Shown here: in pieces, positions 52,105 through 60,095 of the stretch | Numbering within the stretch: the first letter of the stretch is position 1 | How the letters are laid out: each line of letters begins with the position of its first letter | Assembly: GCA_963710175.1 (NCBI GenBank) | Contig: CAVPZC010000001.1 | Span: forward strand, 682,001 to 746,000 | Reading direction: 5' to 3' | Length of the DNA stretch: 64,000 nucleotides | Source of the DNA: Phormidesmis sp963710175 | GTDB lineage: Bacteria > Cyanobacteriota > Cyanobacteriia > Phormidesmidales > Phormidesmidaceae | Notes under the pieces: generated by a model | Databases searched by the model: none | The model's input: the letters and a program-made list of their open reading frames with translations, nothing else | What the model was told of the DNA's origin: nothing | Position numbers and translations under genes: made by a program

Positions 52105-52460
52105 AAAAGCGTCTCTAGACTGTCTCTAGAGTATGGATTACAAGACTTTAGATATAAGATATATCTTCTGCTTTGGGCTTATTGTTTTGACTGGCTACTT
52201 TTCTGGCTAGCTGCTCAAGCAAGTTGCTGTTACAAGTTGCTATGAGCCACAGTAGCACAGTCATGCGGTGCCACAATAACACGCCAGAGCGTGGCTAAAG
52301 GAAGGCTGAAAAAGTTTTAGAGCTCACATTTAATAATGCCTTTAGACCGGTTACCTATCTCAGGTGTACCCGCCCGTCACCTCTTTTGGCTGTAGCACGC
52401 ATTACAAAATAGCGCCGCTAGCTAGCCACAATAGAAAATACTGTTCTCTTTAGCGGTGAG
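52105..52460. promoter_or_regulatory. Divergent promoter region of the RRM and VOC genes
   Basis: 356 bases without a gene. GTCTCTAGA occurs at 52111-52119 and again at 52122-52130, immediately 5' of the RRM start, so it would lie in the 5' untranslated leader or promoter. AGATATATCT around 52158 is a perfect 10-base palindrome. A C/T-rich stretch precedes the VOC start. I see no RNA gene. Confidence 0.45.
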
Positions 52461-52469
52461 TTGAGATTT

Positions 52470-52898
52470 ATGAGTACTATTTTCCATCTTTCTTTTCCGA
52501 TTGAAAATATAGCTGATACCAAACGTTTTTATGTAGAAGGGTTGGGCTGCGAAGCTGGCCGTGAGGATAAAAGCTCGCTGATCTTAAATCTGCGGGGACA
52601 TCAGCTGGTCGCCCATCTGGTCAAAGAGCCTATAGCGCCACAGCGGGGTATTTACCCCCACCATTTTGGGCTGACTTTTGCCACCGAGACAGAATGGGAA
52701 GCGTTTTTGCAGCGAGCCAAAGACAAGGGGCTAACCTTTTACCAGCAGCCTAAACACCGCTTTAAAGGGGAGCGCATAGAACATCGCACTTTCTTTCTAG
52801 AAGATCCGTTTCACAATCTGCTGGAGTTTAAGTACTACGTTTATCCCAGTGCGGTCTTTGGTGAATTGCAGTATTCTCAGGTCGGCGATGCTCATTAG
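52470..52898 (+). CDS. VOC (glyoxalase/bleomycin resistance) superfamily protein
   Basis: 142 residues from ATG 52470; a TTG at 52461 also fits the frame. The fold signature runs LSFPIENIADTKRFYVEGLGCEAGRE, HHFGLTFATETEWEAFLQRAKDKG, and the final strand RTFFLEDPFHNLLEFKYY with the likely metal-binding Glu. The substrate is not predictable. It converges with the esterase gene 32 bases away. Confidence 0.85.
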   Translation: MSTIFHLSFPIENIADTKRFYVEGLGCEAGREDKSSLILNLRGHQLVAHLVKEPIAPQRGIYPHHFGLTFATETEWEAFLQRAKDKGLTFYQQPKHRFKGERIEHRTFFLEDPFHNLLEFKYYVYPSAVFGELQYSQVGDAH

Positions 52899-52930
52899 GC
52901 TATTGGGCCGCTGGTTTAGAGGGTTAGAGG

Positions 52931-53539
52931 TCAGAGGGAGAGCGATCGCGCAATTTCCCTCAGTCCTTGCGAGTCGCAGATCATCCGGTTGTGCGATGAT
53001 ACGCTCAGCCGCCGTGATTGCCCCACCTTTAGTTGCGAACTCCACGGGGGCAAAATCAGCAGATCAAACGGCGTCCATAAAGAGACAAATTGAAGTGTCT
53101 TTAGCAGATGGAGATCTCGGTTAAGCGCCTGCAAAAAAGGGCTGCCCGGTCGCATTTGCCGGACGCCGAGGCGATCGCTAAACAGCCCCAAAGCAGTGCC
53201 CTGGTGAGGAGCCGATACGGTCACTAACCGCTGCACCCGCTTTAAACCGCCCAGCCGCTGCACGTAATAGCGGCTCACCAGCCCGCCCATGCTAAAGCCC
53301 ACTAGGTCAAACGGCTGCTGCGCCCCTATAGATTTGTCAACAAAGCCAGCGACCTGTTCAGCCAACGCTTCTAAAGGGGCGTCACCGTTATTGGGCTGCA
53401 TACTCAGGGCATACACCGACCAGCCCTGAGCTTCTAAATAAGGTTTTAGCACTGAGAAGATCTCGGCTGTATTCCAGATGCCGTGAACTAACACAACTGG
53501 GTTACGGCTAGGCGTCTGAGCGACAGAATGCACGGTCAC
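52931..53539 (-). CDS. Alpha/beta-hydrolase esterase/lipase
   Basis: 202 residues. NPVVLVHGIWNTAEIF carries the oxyanion HG motif, and FDLVGFSMGGLVSRYYVQ holds the nucleophile Ser in GFSMG. The following segment VTVSAPHQGTALGLFSD fits lipases related to PGAP1-like and triacylglycerol lipases. A late HNRM histidine near the end may complete the triad; the acidic member is less clear. The GTG start overlaps the DUF3493 stop by four bases (GTGA), so translation is coupled to that gene. Substrate unknown. Confidence 0.83.
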   Translation of the reverse strand: MTVHSVAQTPSRNPVVLVHGIWNTAEIFSVLKPYLEAQGWSVYALSMQPNNGDAPLEALAEQVAGFVDKSIGAQQPFDLVGFSMGGLVSRYYVQRLGGLKRVQRLVTVSAPHQGTALGLFSDRLGVRQMRPGSPFLQALNRDLHLLKTLQFVSLWTPFDLLILPPWSSQLKVGQSRRLSVSSHNRMICDSQGLREIARSLSL

Positions 53540-53868
53540 TCACTCTTTTCCCCACGGTCTTCCCAGCGAAATAAAAACACCATCAGTGCGACTACGCCTA
53601 TCTGCAAAGCCAGGTTAGGCAGAGAAGCGGCCAAGTCACGCCCGGCCAAAATCTTAGCAAAAAAGACAAACCCCCCAATTGCACCAGACGCCCCAAAAGC
53701 AGCATAGATAAACTTACGCAGCCCTTTGTAAGGCGCTTCAGCCTCTGCGAGCAAACGGTCGTAACGCTCCTGGCTCATGCCGCTGGGCGGCGTCTGGCGG
53801 GGCTTGTTGGTGGTCTTACCTAGTTGCCCTTGCTTGCGGCTTTTGCTCGATGGTTTTTTCTTGGCCAT
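53536..53868 (-). CDS. DUF3493 (LPA1-like) membrane protein
   Basis: 110 residues from ATG 53868 (MAKKKPSSKSRKQGQ); an upstream ATG at 53934 exists but its extension does not look like the family. The basic N-terminus is followed by PYKGLRKFIYAAFGASGAIGGFVFFAKILAGRDLAASLPNLALQIGVVALMVFLFRWEDR, with two membrane segments. This is the DUF3493 domain also found in plant LPA1, which supports photosystem II assembly. It is translated just before the esterase with a four-base overlap. Confidence 0.82.
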   Translation of the reverse strand: MAKKKPSSKSRKQGQLGKTTNKPRQTPPSGMSQERYDRLLAEAEAPYKGLRKFIYAAFGASGAIGGFVFFAKILAGRDLAASLPNLALQIGVVALMVFLFRWEDRGEKSE

Positions 53869-54018
53869 AGCTGCTCTAAACTGGTGCGTGGTCTCTATAC
53901 CAATTGTGACAGGTCGTGCCCATAAGGTAGGCACTCGCTGCTTTGCTTTATAGACGGTTCTCCTCCAGGGTTTGGTGACTGAGGGCAGGCGCTGACTGCT
54001 ATAATGCGAACTCGAATT

Positions 54019-54090
54019 GCCGATGTGGCTCAGGGGTAGAGCAGCTCATTCGTAATGAGCAGGCCGTGGGTTCGAATCCCACCATCGGCT
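54019..54090 (+). tRNA. tRNA-Thr (anticodon CGT)
   Basis: 72 bases. The acceptor GCCGATG pairs with CATCGGC; the D arm is GGCTCAGGGGTAGAGC; the anticodon stem GCTCA/TGAGC encloses TTCGTAA, giving anticodon CGT (reads ACG); the T arm is GTGGGTTCGAATCCCAC. Discriminator T; CCA not encoded. Confidence 0.95.
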
Positions 54091-54143
54091 TTTTAAGCAT
54101 TAGCTTTTCAGGCGTCGGCGTTTAATCAAAGGAATCAGGTTCT

Positions 54144-54935
54144 ATGGATTTAGGTCTAAAAGGTAAAGTAGCTGTCGTTACAGGCGGTGACTCTGGCATT
54201 GGTAAAGCGACTGCCGAAATTTTGCTTAAAGAAGGGGCCAAAGTTGCCATTCTCAATCGTTCTTTTGATGAAATTGACGATCTCAAAGCTTTTGGTGACC
54301 CGTTTGCAGCTAAAGCCGATATCACTAGCCTGGAGCAGGTAGAAGCGGCCAGAGACAAGATTACAGAGCACTTTGGGCCCGCTGAAATTGTGGTGCACGC
54401 GGCGGGTATTACCGGCGCGGTAGGTGATTTTTTGGAGATTGATGACGAAGGTTGGATGCACACCATCAACGTCAACCTGATGGGTACGGTGCGGATATGC
54501 CGCGCCTTTATCCCGGCGATGCGCAAGGCTGGCTGGGGGCGAATTGTCTTACTCGGTTCGGAAGATGCGGTGCAGCCCTACACAGAAGATATGCCCTACT
54601 GCTCTTGTAAAGCAGGCACGCTCAATCTGACTAAAAATCTCTCCAAAGCGTATGCCAAAGACGGAGTGCTGACGAATATGGTGTCGCCTGCTTTTGTGAA
54701 AACGGCGATGACCGATGCGATGATGCGATCGCGCTCTGAAGAAAAAGGCGTCAGCGTAGACGACGCCGTCAAAAGCTTTTTAGCCGAAAACCGTCCGGGT
54801 ATTGAAGTGGGCAGGCGAGGCCGCGTTGAAGAAGTTGCCGCCGTAATCGCCTTTTTGTGCTCTGAGCAGGCCAGCTACGTGGTCGGCTCCAACTGGCGGG
54901 TTGACGGCGGCTCTGTGTCTACTATTTCGACTTAA
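54144..54935 (+). CDS. Short-chain dehydrogenase/reductase
   Basis: 263 residues. Cofactor site VVTGGDSGIGKATAE (13-20 region), VVHAAGITGAVGD, and the catalytic Tyr152-x-x-x-Lys156 in MPYCSCKAGTLNL. The C-terminus VVGSNWRVDGGSVSTIST has the usual SDR ending. It follows a purine-rich ribosome-binding site (AAAGGAATCAGG). Its 3' end overlaps the radical SAM gene on the other strand by 14 bases. Substrate unknown; the neighbouring kinase-transporter operon suggests a shared pathway, which is inference. Confidence 0.9.
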   Translation: MDLGLKGKVAVVTGGDSGIGKATAEILLKEGAKVAILNRSFDEIDDLKAFGDPFAAKADITSLEQVEAARDKITEHFGPAEIVVHAAGITGAVGDFLEIDDEGWMHTINVNLMGTVRICRAFIPAMRKAGWGRIVLLGSEDAVQPYTEDMPYCSCKAGTLNLTKNLSKAYAKDGVLTNMVSPAFVKTAMTDAMMRSRSEEKGVSVDDAVKSFLAENRPGIEVGRRGRVEEVAAVIAFLCSEQASYVVGSNWRVDGGSVSTIST

Positions 54936-55788
54936 TGGCCAGTTCAACTGGCTGAGCGCTGGCGGATTCCTTGGCAGCGCCAGGCGTCGGCAGCTGATCG
55001 AGATGCTTCCAGCAGACTGTACAGGCGGGTAGGTTATGCGCTTCGGCGTAGGGCTGATGCACCGTATCGAGCCACTCAAAGAAGGTGGTGAAGTTTTGGG
55101 CGATTTCTGCTGGGCTGCTGCGCAGGTCTCCGAGCTGAAAATGAGGCGCGTTGTTTTCGATGGCGAAGGGGCAGGCGTGAAACTGCCCGTCGCTTTTGAG
55201 CACTGGATAGCAGTGGGGGCACCGGGAATTGACCTTGGGCCGGGTCTCTTCGCCAGTGAAGGGATCAACGCCCCGACCTGAATCGACAATGTCCGGGTGG
55301 CCGATGGCGATCGCCCCTGCATGCGCCCGTTCATAGTCCTCTAATAGCTGCAAAGACTTCAGCGGCATCTGCGGCGCACCGTCACCAGTGGCAATAGAGT
55401 AGTTGAGCGAGGCTGTAGTCTTATGCAGCGGGTCAGATTCTAAAATCTCTAGCAGCTGCTCGGCGCGAATGCCGTTGGAGTAGATGACGATAGCCCCGGT
55501 GAAGTCGCGGTCACGCAGGTAGGCAATCGACCAGATCACGTTCTTGTGGTCTAGCGTCGGTTCTCCGCCATAAAACTTGAGCGCCCCCCGCTCATGCAGC
55601 ATCACCGCGCGCAAAGCCGCGTCTAAATGTTCAGCAGCGTATTCGGTGTATCCTCCTTTCGGACTGCCAAAGACTGTACAAAAGTCGCAGTCTCGGTTGC
55701 AGCGGTTGCCCGGATAGAGGTGTAGCTCCATCAGGCGGTTGTTTTCAATGACGCCGCGATCGCGACTCTCTCGTTCTTTAAAGGCCAT
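54922..55788 (-). CDS. Radical SAM enzyme, twitch/SPASM-like
   Basis: 288 residues. The iron-sulfur SAM motif is C30-x3-C34-x2-C37 (NRCNRDCDFCTVFG), with GGEPTLDHKN for SAM binding and a glycine-rich IYSNGIRAEQ strand. Extra cysteines near the C-terminus (SRCPHCYPVLKSDGQFHACPF and PACTVCW) could bind an auxiliary cluster, as in SPASM/twitch enzymes. It is the last gene of the minus-strand kinase-ABC operon, 47 bases after the binding-protein stop. The reaction cannot be predicted. Confidence 0.85.
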   Translation of the reverse strand: MAFKERESRDRGVIENNRLMELHLYPGNRCNRDCDFCTVFGSPKGGYTEYAAEHLDAALRAVMLHERGALKFYGGEPTLDHKNVIWSIAYLRDRDFTGAIVIYSNGIRAEQLLEILESDPLHKTTASLNYSIATGDGAPQMPLKSLQLLEDYERAHAGAIAIGHPDIVDSGRGVDPFTGEETRPKVNSRCPHCYPVLKSDGQFHACPFAIENNAPHFQLGDLRSSPAEIAQNFTTFFEWLDTVHQPYAEAHNLPACTVCWKHLDQLPTPGAAKESASAQPVELAIKSK

Positions 55789-55835
55789 ACTTTTGCTTTT
55801 GGATAAATTACTTCAATCGACTGCCCAGGACTGAC

Positions 55836-57110
55836 TTACACAGCAATCTGCTCTTGCCACAGCGTTTCTAAGCGAGTGGTGTATTCAGCGTTGATAACCG
55901 GCACCGTGGTTGCCGCCAATTCCTTCAGCGGAATGCCGTACTCAGCCTCTACTAGAGCAAACTCTTTTTGCAGCTCTGGCGAAACTTTTGTCACATCTAG
56001 CAGCGGCGGATCGCCCCACACCTGCGGCTTAAACTTTTGCAGCTGTCCCTCTGGGCTAGAGAGCACATTGGCCAGCACCATTGCGCCCGCCGGATTACTA
56101 GCGTTAATCGGAATGGCAGTAAAAGAAGGATCATTCAAGGAGATATCGGGCATTGTGAAAGCTTCAGCAGTAGCCGGAAACTGGCCGCTGGCTTTAGCCT
56201 CGGCGATGCGCGAGATAAATACCGGCATCATCCATATCTCACTGTTGGCAAAAAGTTCTTGCAGCCGCACCTGAGTGGGCGGATAGGTTTGGCCTTCGCG
56301 CCACAGATAAGGCTCTAACTCCTTCAGGTAGTCAGCAACCAGCGGCGAATTTTGATTCCAAAGATCTTCATTAAATTCGGCTCCGGCATACTGCTCATAT
56401 CCGCCGGTTACGCCATAGAGCGCCGTGAGTAAAAAACGGCTGCCGTCGAAAGCGGGCGGGGCTACGTAAGCAAAACGACCTGGATTAGCTTTGGCCCATG
56501 CCAACAAATCTAAAAATGTTTGCGGAGACGCATCTACTTTGGCGCTGTCTTTCACCATCAGGTAGTAGGCTCCGGTGTAGGGCGCTTCGTAGCCCTCAAC
56601 CGGCAGGCCAAAATCCGACAGCACAGCTGGATTGTCGAGGTCATAGGCTGCCATTGCCGGTAGCTGATCGGTAAAAGGCCCGTAGAGCAAGTCTCCCTGC
56701 TTCATGGTGCGAAAGTTTTCTCCATTGATCCAAATCAGGTCGATGCTGCCACCAGTCGTGAGTCCGGCCTGTACTTCGCCCGCTACTTTATTGACGGCCT
56801 CTACGGTGTCGTTGAGCGGTACCCGGTTAAGCGTGACGCTGTATTTGCTCTGAAGCTGTTCGGCTACCCACTCGTCAGCGTAGGCGTTGGTGGTATCGCT
56901 GCCTCCCCACATCGCCCAGTTTACGGTGGTGCCACTGGCCTGTTCGAGAATTTCGTCCCAGGTGAGCGTGCCTAAATCGGGGCTCTCTTCAGTTTCAGCA
57001 GCCTCTCGGCCAGCGCAGCTAGTGGCAACAGCGGCGAGACCAGCGGAAGCTGAAAGGAAAAGAAATCGTCGTCGGGGCAGTGTGAGAGAAGCTGGAAAGG
57101 AAGGTTTCAT
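55836..57110 (-). CDS. ABC transporter substrate-binding lipoprotein (YnjB-like)
   Basis: 424 residues. The N-terminus carries LPRRRFLFLSASAGLAAVATSC, twin arginines plus a lipobox (ATSC), so it may use Tat export and be lipid-anchored. The mature protein has NWAMWGGSDTTNAYADEWVAEQL, SIDLIWINGENFRTMKQGDLL and GAYYLMVKDSA, features I associate with the YnjB group of extracellular binding proteins. The solute is unknown. It is preceded on the same strand by the ATPase gene (68-base gap) and followed by the radical SAM gene. Confidence 0.85.
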   Translation of the reverse strand: MKPSFPASLTLPRRRFLFLSASAGLAAVATSCAGREAAETEESPDLGTLTWDEILEQASGTTVNWAMWGGSDTTNAYADEWVAEQLQSKYSVTLNRVPLNDTVEAVNKVAGEVQAGLTTGGSIDLIWINGENFRTMKQGDLLYGPFTDQLPAMAAYDLDNPAVLSDFGLPVEGYEAPYTGAYYLMVKDSAKVDASPQTFLDLLAWAKANPGRFAYVAPPAFDGSRFLLTALYGVTGGYEQYAGAEFNEDLWNQNSPLVADYLKELEPYLWREGQTYPPTQVRLQELFANSEIWMMPVFISRIAEAKASGQFPATAEAFTMPDISLNDPSFTAIPINASNPAGAMVLANVLSSPEGQLQKFKPQVWGDPPLLDVTKVSPELQKEFALVEAEYGIPLKELAATTVPVINAEYTTRLETLWQEQIAV

Positions 57111-57178
57111 GAAAGGCAGGAGAAACAGTGAGTAGATGAGCGGTCAGCCACGAATCTGGCTCGGAAAGGGTTGAAGAG

Positions 57179-58300
57179 TTAATAGAGAGCAGCACGAGCG
57201 GGCTCTACAGCTGTCTCGATAGTTGTCTCAACAGGAAAACCCCAGAGGGCATCGGCGGGCAGATGCGCCCACACTGACTGACCTACAGTGAACGCCTGAT
57301 TCGGGCCTATCCAAGCTTGTAGTGGCCCGGCTGCTGTTTTGAGCGTGAGCCGACGCTGGGTGCCAGTGAACCGATTAGCCGTGATGGTGGCAGGCAGCAC
57401 ATTCTCCCGGTGCTGAGGTTCCAGGAAGACTTGAACATGCTCAGGGCGAATAGTCACCTGGACTAAGCCTGTGAGTGCGTGGCTGGTCGTGAGTATATGA
57501 TTGCCATGGTTGAGAGTATCGAGCGGGCGATCGCCTCCCCGCTCCAAAATCTGTAGCCGGTGCTGATTGGCTTGAGCCATAAAGAAATTGACGCCACCAA
57601 AAAACCGGGCAACAGCTTTGTCGCAAGGGCAGCGGTAAAGCTGTTCTGGTGTGGCCACCTGCCGCAGCCACCCGTCAAACATGAGCGCGATGCGTTGCGA
57701 CATGACAACTGCTTCTGCTTGGTCATGAGTGACAATGACCAGCGTGACGCCCGTGTCGGCCTGAAGCTGCAAGATCAGCTCCTGCATGTCTTCTCGCAGG
57801 TTGGCATCGAGCGCTGAGAGCGGTTCATCTAACAGCAAGAGCTGAGGCTGAATCACCAGGGCCCGAGCTAGGGCTACTCGCTGCGCCTGGCCGCCTGAAA
57901 GTTCGGCAGGTTGGCGCTGGGCAAAGCCGTCTAGCTGCACCTGTTGAAGCATGGCGATCGCTCTCTTCTCCCGCTCCCGGCGGTTTACCCCCTGCATCTT
58001 CAGTCCAAAAGCCACGTTCTCACCCACACTTAAATGCGGGAACAGCAGTCCCTTTTGCAAGATGAGAGCCACGCTGCGCTGCTCGGGCGGCACGCGGTTT
58101 AGAGTGCGACCACCTAATTCAATCTGGCCTGCATCGGGGCGCAAAATACCGGCGATCAGCTGCAAAGTAGTGGACTTACCGCAGCCAGAAGGCCCCAACA
58201 GAGAGACAATTTCGCCCGCCTCGACCGTCAACCACAGATCTTGTACAGCGGGTACGCCTCGAAAGGACTTGGTCAGATTTTGCAGTACCAGTGGGCTCAT
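57179..58300 (-). CDS. ABC transporter ATP-binding protein (YnjD/PotA-like)
   Basis: 373 residues from ATG 58300 (MSPLVLQNLTKSFRG); the frame is open upstream to 58360. Walker A GPSGCGKST, Q-loop LILQKGLLF, signature LSGGQAQRVALARAL, Walker B LLLLDEPLSALD and the switch VTHDQAEAV are all intact. The C-terminal ~110 residues form a regulatory TOBE-like domain (RPEHVQVFLE, VTIRPEHV). It drives import of the solute through the two permeases upstream. It begins 52 bases after the second permease stop. Confidence 0.93.
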   Translation of the reverse strand: MSPLVLQNLTKSFRGVPAVQDLWLTVEAGEIVSLLGPSGCGKSTTLQLIAGILRPDAGQIELGGRTLNRVPPEQRSVALILQKGLLFPHLSVGENVAFGLKMQGVNRREREKRAIAMLQQVQLDGFAQRQPAELSGGQAQRVALARALVIQPQLLLLDEPLSALDANLREDMQELILQLQADTGVTLVIVTHDQAEAVVMSQRIALMFDGWLRQVATPEQLYRCPCDKAVARFFGGVNFFMAQANQHRLQILERGGDRPLDTLNHGNHILTTSHALTGLVQVTIRPEHVQVFLEPQHRENVLPATITANRFTGTQRRLTLKTAAGPLQAWIGPNQAFTVGQSVWAHLPADALWGFPVETTIETAVEPARAALY

Positions 58301-58352
58301 AGGCGGTCTATCAATTCCTCTCGAAGTCTGTATTCTCGAAGCCTGTATAGTC

Positions 58353-59147
58353 TTACACATTGCCGAGACCGCCGATGGTGGCTTCGTTTTGCAGCGCCCG
58401 ACTGGAGAACAATAAGAAGATCAGCGCGGGGATAATAGAGGTAATGGCGATCGCCGCTGTCAGCCCGCTGTTGCCCCCCTGCAAGGAAGTAAACAGCACC
58501 ATCGGCAGCGTAAACACTCGTCCGCTGCCGACAAAAAACGTTAGCAAAAACTCATTCCACGAGATTAAAAAGGCAAACAGTGCGCCGACCACCACGCCTG
58601 GAAAAATCAGCGGCAAAGTGATACTGAACAAAACCTGTAATGGCGATGCGCCCAGTGATCGGGCCTGCGCTTCGTAGCCCGGATCGAAGTTGGCAAATAC
58701 GCTGCTGAGCACCAGCGTCATATAGGGAATTGTCGGCAGCAGATGCACAAAGACTACTCCTGGGACTGTCCCACTCAGCCCCAGCCGAATCAGCACAAAC
58801 TGAATGCCCATTAGCGTTGCTAGCGGCGACACGATAATCGGCATCAGCAAAAACAGCTTGACGCCTGCTTTCCCCGGAAACTGCATCAGCCCCAGCGCTC
58901 TGCCTGCCGGTAGACCTACGAGGAGGGCCAGACCTGTGGCGATCGCCGCAATCATCAAGCTCTGCGCAAACCCCTCTCCTACTTTTGACGAGGCAGAGAG
59001 CACCGTTTGCCAGTGCTGCATTGTCCACTGCGGTGGCACCAGCTCAGGAAAGTACCAGCCGGTCGCAAATGACCAGATTAGCAGCGGCAGAAAGGGCAAA
59101 AACAGCGCACCAATAATCAGACCCAGCAGCGTATTGCGCTTTATCAT
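58353..59147 (-). CDS. ABC transporter permease 2
   Basis: 264 residues from ATG 59147, which overlaps the permease 1 stop as ATGA. Six or so membrane segments; the EAA-like coupling loop is YEAQARSLGASPLQVLFSITLPLIFPGVVVGALFAFLISWNE. It pairs with permease 1 to form the import channel. An upstream start at 59219 is possible but would overlap permease 1 by 76 bases. Confidence 0.92.
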   Translation of the reverse strand: MIKRNTLLGLIIGALFLPFLPLLIWSFATGWYFPELVPPQWTMQHWQTVLSASSKVGEGFAQSLMIAAIATGLALLVGLPAGRALGLMQFPGKAGVKLFLLMPIIVSPLATLMGIQFVLIRLGLSGTVPGVVFVHLLPTIPYMTLVLSSVFANFDPGYEAQARSLGASPLQVLFSITLPLIFPGVVVGALFAFLISWNEFLLTFFVGSGRVFTLPMVLFTSLQGGNSGLTAAIAITSIIPALIFLLFSSRALQNEATIGGLGNV

Positions 59148-60076
59148 GACGATTTCTCTGAAAAAGTAAACCGAGTCCATTTTTTTGACCCCAACCAGAT
59201 ATACAGCGCGCTGAGGCAAATAGAGATTAGGGAGAGCAGTAGACCGAGTGCGATCGCCACCGTCCGCTGATTGAGATCTGCGTCGGTAAACGCCCGGTAA
59301 ACCAGTACCGGCAGCGTCGAGGGATAGGTAGAGCCGAGCAAAAACGGCACCTCAAACGACCCAAAGACATACCCAAACACAATCAGACTAGCCGAGAGAA
59401 TGCCGGGCTTCATCAGCGGCAGCGTCACGTTCCAAAAACACTGCCACCGGCTTGCCCCTAACGCCCGCGCCTGAATCTCGTATTCGGGTCGAATGCCGCG
59501 CAGCACAGCCAGCAAAATCAGCGTGATAAACGGAATCTCCTTCCATAAAAAAAGCAGCATCACGCCCAGATTAGCGCCATCGTTTACCAGCAAGGGAAAG
59601 CCCTGATCGCTCTGAATTAGCCCAAGCGCATACAGTAGCCGCGAAAGTAGTCCGCTGGGAGAAATCAGCAGCAGCATTCCCGCAACGCCAACCAGATGGG
59701 GAATTGGCAGCGTCAGCTGACAGGCAAAACTAGCCCACCGACTGGCCCGGCGCAGCAGCAGCGCCAGACCGATGCTGCAAATTGTCGAAAGGCCCGTAGC
59801 GACAATTGCGATATAGAGACTGAGTGCGAGCGATCGCCAAAAAGCCGCACTCGTTAGCGCCTGCCGATAAGCCGTAAAAGAAACCGCACCGTCACCTGTC
59901 AGGCTCAGCAGCCCAACGCTCTGTACCAGCGCCAGCACCAGGCCGCCACCAAACAACAGCCCAACCAGACTGACTGCTGGCATGAGCAGAAGATACGCCC
60001 GCCACCGCTCGCTGCGCAGCCACGCTAGCCCCCACCGCTGCTCAAAAGAAAGATATTGAGAATTTGCTGTCGCCAT
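59144..60076 (-). CDS. ABC transporter permease 1
   Basis: 310 residues from ATG 60076, which has AAGAGAG nearby as ribosome-binding site; the frame is open to 60109. Six or more membrane segments and the coupling loop YEIQARALGASRWQCFWNVTLPLMKPGILSASLIVFGYVFGSFEVP match the binding-protein-dependent permease family. The two permease genes are separate, whereas in the E. coli ynj locus, as I recall it, they are fused. It is second in the operon, after the kinase gene. Confidence 0.92.
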   Translation of the reverse strand: MATANSQYLSFEQRWGLAWLRSERWRAYLLLMPAVSLVGLLFGGGLVLALVQSVGLLSLTGDGAVSFTAYRQALTSAAFWRSLALSLYIAIVATGLSTICSIGLALLLRRASRWASFACQLTLPIPHLVGVAGMLLLISPSGLLSRLLYALGLIQSDQGFPLLVNDGANLGVMLLFLWKEIPFITLILLAVLRGIRPEYEIQARALGASRWQCFWNVTLPLMKPGILSASLIVFGYVFGSFEVPFLLGSTYPSTLPVLVYRAFTDADLNQRTVAIALGLLLSLISICLSALYIWLGSKKWTRFTFSEKSS

Positions 60077-60095
60077 AGCTCTCTTAAAAATTGCC

